From Anaerolinea thermophila (GTDB taxonomy: Bacteria; Chloroflexota; Anaerolineae; Anaerolineales; Villigracilaceae): 18,812 nt of DNA. The notes beneath the pieces are model-generated. The model saw only the letters and a program-made list of their open reading frames with translations. It ran no database searches and was not told the DNA's origin. The stretch covers positions 1 through 18,812 of the forward strand of contig DYLB01000017.1 of NCBI GenBank assembly GCA_020722305.1, given 5' to 3'. Below, piece by piece: positions 13,962-18,812 of this stretch. The position numbers and the translations under genes are program-made. Position 1 is the stretch's first letter. Every line of letters begins with the position of its first letter.

Positions 13962-16151
13962 TTAACCGCCGCCGCTGAGCGAAATATCAATGGATTTCAG
14001 CTCGAAGTAGGCCCTAATCACGTCCGCCACGATTGGCGCTGCCACCGTCCCGCCTTCTCCGGCATTGTAGGCAAAGGCTACGACCGCGATCTCCGGGTCT
14101 TCGAAAGGCGCGAAAGCCACGGACCAAGCATGGGTCTGCCACTGGCCGAACCGGCAGCGGTCGTTGGCCCTGGCAACGTCATCGCAATATTCGGCCGTGC
14201 CGGTTTTGCCCGCCGCAGGGATGGGGAACTCCTCCGGTTCATAGAAGACATTGTGGAGCGTGCCGGTCGGGTCGGTAACGGCCAGGCGCATCCCATTCTG
14301 GACCGCTTCGACCACCCACGGTTGGACGGTTTTCATCTTCCCGGTCTCTTCACAATATCCGTCTTCATCGCAGACATAATCTTTGATCAACGGATCAACG
14401 GTGATGTCCCAGCGTTGATGAGGCGTAAACGGCGAGATCTGGAAGCTGTTCTCAGCGGTCGGTTCGTCGGTAACAGTCCCATCGTCCGGGTTGAACCACT
14501 TCGTCACCACCTGACCGCGCCCGTCCACGATCTCGCGGACGACGGTCGGCTTCATCTGCTTGCCATCGTTGGCAATCGTCGCCGCCGACATCAGTACCTG
14601 CAGCGGCGTGGATAGGACGTACCCCTGCCCCACGCTGGCGATGTAGGTATCCCCGGTGGACCAGTTCTCGCCCTGGTTGATGCGTTTCCATTGTTTGGTC
14701 GGGATCAGGCCGTCCTGTTCGCCGGGCAGTTCGATGCCGGTCGGTTCGTCATACCCCAGAGCGCGCGCGTACTGGTAGAGGCGGTCAATTCCCAGGCCGA
14801 TCGGGATCTCGGTCTTGTAACCGCCCCCAAGTTTGTAGAAACAGACGTTGCTCGAATAGGCGATGCAATGCAGGAAATCCAGCCGCCCAAAACCGCCGGG
14901 GTTGATGACGCCATTGCGCTCGTAGATCCAGTCCACGAAGTCTTGCTCGCGGCCGGGGTCGTTGGGCGAGAATTTCCAGGTCAGGGTCAGCTTGCCGGGG
15001 GTCTCGACGATGGTGTGCAGGTCTACCACGCCTTCGTTCAACGCGCCGGTCGCAGTGGAAAGTTTGAAGACCGAACCGGGCGGATATTCCGAGGAAATCG
15101 CATTGTTCAGCAATGGGTGGCGCGGGTCCTGCTCCAACTGGTTATAGTAATAAGCGGGGATGATGCGCGCAAAGCGGTTATTCTCGTAAGACGGGTAGGA
15201 GACCATCGCCAGGATTTCGCCCGTTTTGGGATTCATGGCGATCACCACCCCGCTCGATATGCGGATTTCGTTGAACCAGGTATTCCAAAAATTGATCCGG
15301 CCGACGAGCGCTGCCTGGGCCGCTTCCTGGAGGCGGGTGTCAATCGTCAACACCAGGTTGTTTCCCGGAACGGGCGCGGTTGGCGATTCGAGGTTGCGCA
15401 GTTCCTGGCCGGCCACGTCCACCTCAACGACACGCGTCCCGTTCTTGCCGAGCAGCGCGTCGTCGAAGGCCAGTTCTGCGCCGGCGTAACCCACCTTGTC
15501 ACGGCCGACCTCGAACCCGAGGCCTTGATAATAGTCCGCAGCCGCTTCGGGGATCGGGCCAAGGAATCCGACCACGTTGGCGGTCAAAACACCGGTCGGG
15601 TAGTCGCGCACGGCCTCGATCTGGACCGACACCCCCGGCCAGTCCACGGACTTTTCGCGCACCATGCGCGCCACTTCTTCGTCCACGTTGCATTTGATTT
15701 TGGCCGGGCTATAGGGCTTGAGCGAATCGCCAAGTTCCACCAATTGAGCGATACCAGGGCCGTCGGTACATTCGGCCAGCAATTTGGCGTCCTCCACCGT
15801 GCCGGAATTGACCGGCACACCAATCACAGCCGAGAGTTCGCGGTAAACGCGTTGGATGTCCGCGTCGTCGTCCGGCAGTTGGGCCGGGACGATGACGACG
15901 TTATACGAGGCCACGTTGCGGGCCAGCACGATCCCGTTGCGGTCATAGATAATGCCGCGCGGGGCGGGCACGGTGCTAGACACGGTGTAGTTGTCAACCG
16001 CACGATTCGTCCAGGTATCATGTTCGATGATCTGATATTGCACCAGGCGGGCCGTCATCAACCCGAATACCAGTAAAATCACCCCCGCAAAGAAATAGGT
16101 GCGCCAGAGTGCAATCCGAGTATCTGGCGCGGGGGAGCTGTTTGCGCTCAT
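13962..16151 (-). CDS. mrdA: Penicillin-binding protein 2, elongasome transpeptidase
   Basis: 729 aa class B PBP that crosslinks lateral-wall peptidoglycan with RodA. One N-terminal membrane anchor lies at about 18-38. The pedestal begins at RGIIYDRNG (65-73). The transpeptidase domain spans about 265-715 with the SxxK motif S360-V-F-K363, S433-S434-N435 (SxN) and K649-T-G-T652. Two cysteine pairs lie close to the KTGT motif: C594/C600 in VCDEDGYC, and C656/C666. The insert at about 555-610 is rich in Asp, Glu and Pro. The protein is longer than E. coli PBP2 (about 630 aa). The start overlaps the mreD stop by 4 nt (ATGA). It is the last gene of the mre unit. PBP2 rather than PBP3 is inferred from context. 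Confidence 0.93.
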   Translation of the reverse strand: MSANSSPAPDTRIALWRTYFFAGVILLVFGLMTARLVQYQIIEHDTWTNRAVDNYTVSSTVPAPRGIIYDRNGIVLARNVASYNVVIVPAQLPDDDADIQRVYRELSAVIGVPVNSGTVEDAKLLAECTDGPGIAQLVELGDSLKPYSPAKIKCNVDEEVARMVREKSVDWPGVSVQIEAVRDYPTGVLTANVVGFLGPIPEAAADYYQGLGFEVGRDKVGYAGAELAFDDALLGKNGTRVVEVDVAGQELRNLESPTAPVPGNNLVLTIDTRLQEAAQAALVGRINFWNTWFNEIRISSGVVIAMNPKTGEILAMVSYPSYENNRFARIIPAYYYNQLEQDPRHPLLNNAISSEYPPGSVFKLSTATGALNEGVVDLHTIVETPGKLTLTWKFSPNDPGREQDFVDWIYERNGVINPGGFGRLDFLHCIAYSSNVCFYKLGGGYKTEIPIGLGIDRLYQYARALGYDEPTGIELPGEQDGLIPTKQWKRINQGENWSTGDTYIASVGQGYVLSTPLQVLMSAATIANDGKQMKPTVVREIVDGRGQVVTKWFNPDDGTVTDEPTAENSFQISPFTPHQRWDITVDPLIKDYVCDEDGYCEETGKMKTVQPWVVEAVQNGMRLAVTDPTGTLHNVFYEPEEFPIPAAGKTGTAEYCDDVARANDRCRFGQWQTHAWSVAFAPFEDPEIAVVAFAYNAGEGGTVAAPIVADVIRAYFELKSIDISLSGGG

Positions 16152-16648
16152 AAAGTCTCCTCTACTGGATAAAGCCAGTTGGCCAGGTCAACGATCAAAG
16201 TCCGGACCGGAACGGCCAGCAGCATATTCAACAACAGGCTGGGCAAGATTACCAGCCCCAGGGCATCGTCCAGGGCGATGGGCCTCCCCATGATCTGGAG
16301 GGCCGCGAACGTCAACAAGTTTACCACCCACGAACCCGTAAAGACCACCGCGAACAGGGCCAGGACGGGCACTTGCCAGAAACGTTGCTGCAACAGCCGC
16401 GCCAGCCCCACGACAATCAGGTATCCGACAACCGGCACGAACCAGGGGACGCCTGAAACCAGTCCGATCATCAGGCCACCCAGCACCGCCCAATGCCAGG
16501 CTGATGTCACCTGTTCCTGGATGGCCAGGGCTGCCAGCGTGACCAGCATCAGGTCCGCCGCGCCGGAAAGCAGGGTCAGCCGGCTGAAAATTGTCGTCTG
16601 GAGCATCAGCACCAGGAACAAAACCGGAAAAGCAACCAGGTTTCGCAT
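16148..16648 (-). CDS. mreD: Rod shape-determining membrane protein MreD
   Basis: 166 aa, almost wholly hydrophobic, with about 5-6 membrane helices starting at FPVLFLVLMLQTTIF (7-21). LLSGAADLMLVTLAALA (26-42) and the C-terminal LLLNMLLAVPVRTLIVDLANWLY are typical of MreD, which links MreB/MreC to PBP2 and RodA in the membrane. Sequence conservation in this family is low, so position between mreC and mrdA carries much of the weight. It starts 3 nt after the mreC stop without a clear Shine-Dalgarno and overlaps mrdA by 4 nt, so it is probably translationally coupled on both sides. Confidence 0.88.
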   Translation of the reverse strand: MRNLVAFPVLFLVLMLQTTIFSRLTLLSGAADLMLVTLAALAIQEQVTSAWHWAVLGGLMIGLVSGVPWFVPVVGYLIVVGLARLLQQRFWQVPVLALFAVVFTGSWVVNLLTFAALQIMGRPIALDDALGLVILPSLLLNMLLAVPVRTLIVDLANWLYPVEETL

Positions 16649-16651
16649 AGA

Positions 16652-17497
16652 TCAGGGGACGGTCTCAGGGATGAGCGGGGTAATATCTATGGCCCGGAAA
16701 TTGGTGATGACCAGGACGATCTGCAAACGGGTGAAGTCCACTACCGATTGGACGGTGGCCTGCTGGAAGAGTTCGTAGTCCAGTTTGCGGACGTTGACGA
16801 TCTGCCCGACGACGATATCAGCCGGGTAACCGCCGCCCAGCCCGGAGGTCAGAACGACGTCTCCCGCTTCGACGGTGGCGTCCTGCGAGATCATATCCAA
16901 CGACAGGTCGCCCGTCAGCGAGCCGAGCAGCATAGCATCCGTCTTCGATTTTTGCAGGTGGACGTTGACCGATGAAGCCGGGTCGGTGATGAGCATGACC
17001 CGGGCCGCGTTGGCGATGACCGCGTCCACGCGGCCGACCAGGCCCTGGTCGGTCACGATCGGCATCCCACGCTGGACGCCGTCGTTCGAGCCGCGGTTGA
17101 TGATCACATAGTGGAGGAACGGACTCGGGTCCCGCCCGATGACGGCCGCGGCCATGTAGGTGTTCTCAGGCTTGGCCGTGGCGTAGTCCACCAGAGCCGA
17201 GAGGACATCCGTCTCGGCGACTTTTTGTTCGAGGGTAATGACCTCGGCCTGCAAACGGGCGACTTCCGCTTCCAGTTCGGCGTTGCGCTGGATCAGGGTG
17301 GCGCTTTCGCGGGGCGCGGTCAGGAAATCCTGGATGGCCAGGTAACGCACCGAGACCCATTCCTGGATGCCCAACAACGAACCGGAGAACAAGGTGGAGG
17401 CCCGCCCAAAATATCCCCCGAATGCCAGCAACAGGATGCCGCCCACAACCAAAAAGACGATGATCGTCTGGATCGAGCGAGATAAGAAATCTCTCAT
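16652..17497 (-). CDS. mreC: Rod shape-determining protein MreC
   Basis: 281 aa. One N-terminal membrane helix (about 11-30), a coiled coil (about 66-95: NAELEAEVARLQAEVITLEQ), then the MreC beta-barrel domain from about 115 with VIGRDPSPFLHYVIINRGSN (119-138) and GMPIVTDQGLVGRV (144-157). MreC lies outside the membrane and activates PBP2-RodA. The ATG at 17497 is preferred because AGGG is 7-10 nt upstream; the in-frame ATG at 17518 lies inside the mreB-mreC hairpin and lacks a Shine-Dalgarno. It follows mreB by 54 nt. Confidence 0.93.
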   Translation of the reverse strand: MRDFLSRSIQTIIVFLVVGGILLLAFGGYFGRASTLFSGSLLGIQEWVSVRYLAIQDFLTAPRESATLIQRNAELEAEVARLQAEVITLEQKVAETDVLSALVDYATAKPENTYMAAAVIGRDPSPFLHYVIINRGSNDGVQRGMPIVTDQGLVGRVDAVIANAARVMLITDPASSVNVHLQKSKTDAMLLGSLTGDLSLDMISQDATVEAGDVVLTSGLGGGYPADIVVGQIVNVRKLDYELFQQATVQSVVDFTRLQIVLVITNFRAIDITPLIPETVP

Positions 17498-17515
17498 ATT
17501 TAACCCTTGAAAGCG

Positions 17516-17539
17516 CATCGCCCGCCGGAGCGGGCGATG
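17516..17539 (-). promoter_or_regulatory. Intercistronic hairpin between mreB and mreC
   Basis: CATCGCCCGC and GCGGGCGATG form a perfect 10-bp stem with a 4-nt loop. On the minus strand it starts 12 nt after the mreB stop and ends 18 nt before the mreC ATG. It is followed by CGCTTTCAAGGG, not a T-tract, so a processing, stabilising or partial attenuation role fits better than full termination. Confidence 0.6.
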
Positions 17540-17551
17540 TGGATGCTTTTT

Positions 17552-18625
17552 CTAGGCCCGGTCGTGACGGGTACTGCCGCGCTCCAACCCGACAAGATAT
17601 TTTCGCATATTTTCGAAATCATCCAACACCAGCCCGGTGCCGCGCACCACGCAGGTAAGCGGGTCTTCGGCCTGCCAGACGCGCAAATTGAGTTCGTCGG
17701 CCAGGCGGTCGGCCAGGCCTTGCAGCAACGCGCCGCCGCCGGCCAGGCAAATGCCGATGTCCATCAGGTCGGCGATGATCTCCGGCGGGGCTTCGTCCAG
17801 GGCATCCCGGATGGTATCCACGATCACCTGCACCGACCCGGCCAGGGCCTCGCGGGCCTCGATCGAGGAGACCTCGATGGTTTCCGGCAGGCCGGTCACC
17901 AGGTTGCGCCCGCGTACTTCGTAAGTCTTTTCCACAGGCAGCGGGAAGGCCGAGCCGATTGCCATTTTGACCTGTTCGGCCACGCCTTCGCCAATGAGCA
18001 GGTTGTATTTGTTGCGCACGTACTGGACGATGTCGTGGTTCATCTCGTCGCCTGCCACCCGCAGGGAGCGGGAGACGACCACGCCGCTCATAGACATGCA
18101 GGCCACCTCGGTTGTGCCGCCGCCGATATCCACGACCATACTGCCGCGCACTTCGTTGATGGGCAAACCGGCTCCCAGGGCCGCGGCGACAGGTTCCTCG
18201 ATCAGGTAGGCTTCACGCGCCCCCGAGGCCATGACCGCGTCGTAAACGGCGCGCTTCTCGACCTCCGTCACGCCGGCCGGGATGCCGACCACCACCCGCG
18301 GGCGCGGCAGCGGCACCACGCTTTGTTCGTGGACCCGGCCGATGAAATATTCCAGCAGGTATTGGGTCACGTCGAACTCCGAGATGACGCCATCCCGCAG
18401 GGGCCGGACAACGATCACGTTACCCGGCGTGCGCCCCACCATCTCTTTGGCTTCGAGGCCAATCCTGAGCGGTTGACGCGTGCGTTTGTCAATTGTCACC
18501 CATGAAGGTTCGTTAATGACAATCCCCTTGCCGCGTACATGGACGAGCGTGTTGGCGGTTCCCAGGTCAATGCCAATATCGAGGGAAAACAGGCCGAGGA
18601 GCCAGTTGATGGGGTTGAAGGCCAA
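17552..18625 (-). CDS. mreB: Actin-like cell-shape protein MreB
   Basis: 357 aa from the TTG start (368 from the alternative GTG at 18658). It forms membrane-associated filaments that guide the elongasome. Actin-fold motifs: DIGIDLGTANTLVHVRG (16-32, phosphate 1), EEPVAAALGAG (143-153), MVVDIGGGTTEVA (163-175, phosphate 2) and CLAGGGALLQGL (293-304, adenosine). The TTG is favoured because GGAG is 6 nt upstream and AFNPINWLLGLF fits a membrane-binding amphipathic N-terminus. The GTG has no Shine-Dalgarno and would leave a leader of only about 11 nt. First gene of mreBCD-mrdA. Confidence 0.96.
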   Translation of the reverse strand: MAFNPINWLLGLFSLDIGIDLGTANTLVHVRGKGIVINEPSWVTIDKRTRQPLRIGLEAKEMVGRTPGNVIVVRPLRDGVISEFDVTQYLLEYFIGRVHEQSVVPLPRPRVVVGIPAGVTEVEKRAVYDAVMASGAREAYLIEEPVAAALGAGLPINEVRGSMVVDIGGGTTEVACMSMSGVVVSRSLRVAGDEMNHDIVQYVRNKYNLLIGEGVAEQVKMAIGSAFPLPVEKTYEVRGRNLVTGLPETIEVSSIEAREALAGSVQVIVDTIRDALDEAPPEIIADLMDIGICLAGGGALLQGLADRLADELNLRVWQAEDPLTCVVRGTGLVLDDFENMRKYLVGLERGSTRHDRA

Positions 18626-18675
18626 GTGGGTCTCCGCAAAGTTAAAAAATGCCGGCACGTAGAATGCCGCAAAAC

Positions 18676-18681
18676 ATTATA
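18676..18681 (-). promoter_or_regulatory. -10 element of the mreB promoter
   Basis: TATAAT on the minus strand within GGTATAATG. The predicted start near 18669 gives a leader of about 44 nt to the TTG start codon of mreB. No clear -35 is seen 16-18 bp upstream. Confidence 0.45.
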
Positions 18682-18812
18682 CCATGCGCGTTAGATGAAC
18701 ATATCCGCAGCCCTGGCTCAGTTCGTGGAAATCGGCTGAACCGACTCTCGGCTTTCTTTGGGCCGTGGTAGATGTGCCCGGTGATCAACTGGTATTGGCA
18801 GAAGTGAAGTAT
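18682..18812. other. Window-edge region upstream of mreB, unassigned
   Basis: One minus-strand frame is open from the window edge to a stop at 18718-18720 and would end RPKESRESVQPISTN. This could be the C-terminus of a gene beyond the window, but 31 codons are too few to judge. Confidence 0.25.

Noticed and set aside
14691..16076. Plus-strand frame opposite mrdA (461 codons), with similar ones opposite the S9 gene (3060-4205) and mreB (17507-18505)
   Set aside because: Mirror frames created by codon bias of the real genes; no family motif and no Shine-Dalgarno.
18718..18812. C-terminal fragment of a minus-strand gene upstream of mreB
   Set aside because: Only 31 codons before the window edge; cannot be told from chance, so left as an unassigned region.

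Overview
The window looks like a chromosomal segment of a GC-rich, rod-shaped or filamentous bacterium, most likely Chloroflexota of the Anaerolineae type. This is an inference from three things: the gene order mreBCD-mrdA-minCDE-rodA, a true GlnS alongside GltX, and intergenic DNA full of short dispersed repeats. No rRNA, tRNA, CRISPR array, phage or transposase gene was found.

Left region (1-3116, mostly minus strand): an accessory, decaying area. A full creatininase-family gene (14-1171) carries an in-frame palindromic repeat. It is followed by four small genes of families often seen in toxin-antitoxin-like pairs: a DUF2442 gene with an amber codon where the family has Trp (1311-1577), a 5'-truncated DUF4160 remnant (1579-1737), a DUF2283 protein (1803-2165) and a PBECR-like putative nuclease (2170-2499). 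The island is bracketed by a second, partial copy of the creatininase 5' end (2852-3030). That copy matches at 170 of 179 positions, and 8 of the encoded residues differ.

Middle region (3117-9298): an S9 serine peptidase (minus) between inverted copies of a short repeat; a two-gene riboflavin operon on the plus strand (stand-alone RibD-type reductase, then GTP cyclohydrolase II); a small two-helix membrane protein of unknown role (minus); and glnS (plus) behind a recognisable TATAAT promoter. Repeat-derived DNA fills most gaps.

Right region (9403-18658, all minus strand): the cell-shape and division-site cluster. Transcription appears to start upstream of mreB and run through mreC, mreD and mrdA (PBP2). 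A second promoter with an extended -10 precedes minC-minD-minE-rodA-gltX. MreB/MreC/MreD/PBP2/RodA form the elongasome that inserts lateral-wall peptidoglycan, and MinCDE places the division septum. gltX is tail-to-tail with glnS. Perfect hairpins lie between mreB and mreC and at the predicted 5' end of the minC mRNA.

No new multi-gene system can be claimed with confidence. The most unusual parts are the decaying toxin-antitoxin-like island inside a duplicated creatininase segment, the two-unit architecture and repeat-derived insert of the creatininase, and the repeat and hairpin structure around the operons.
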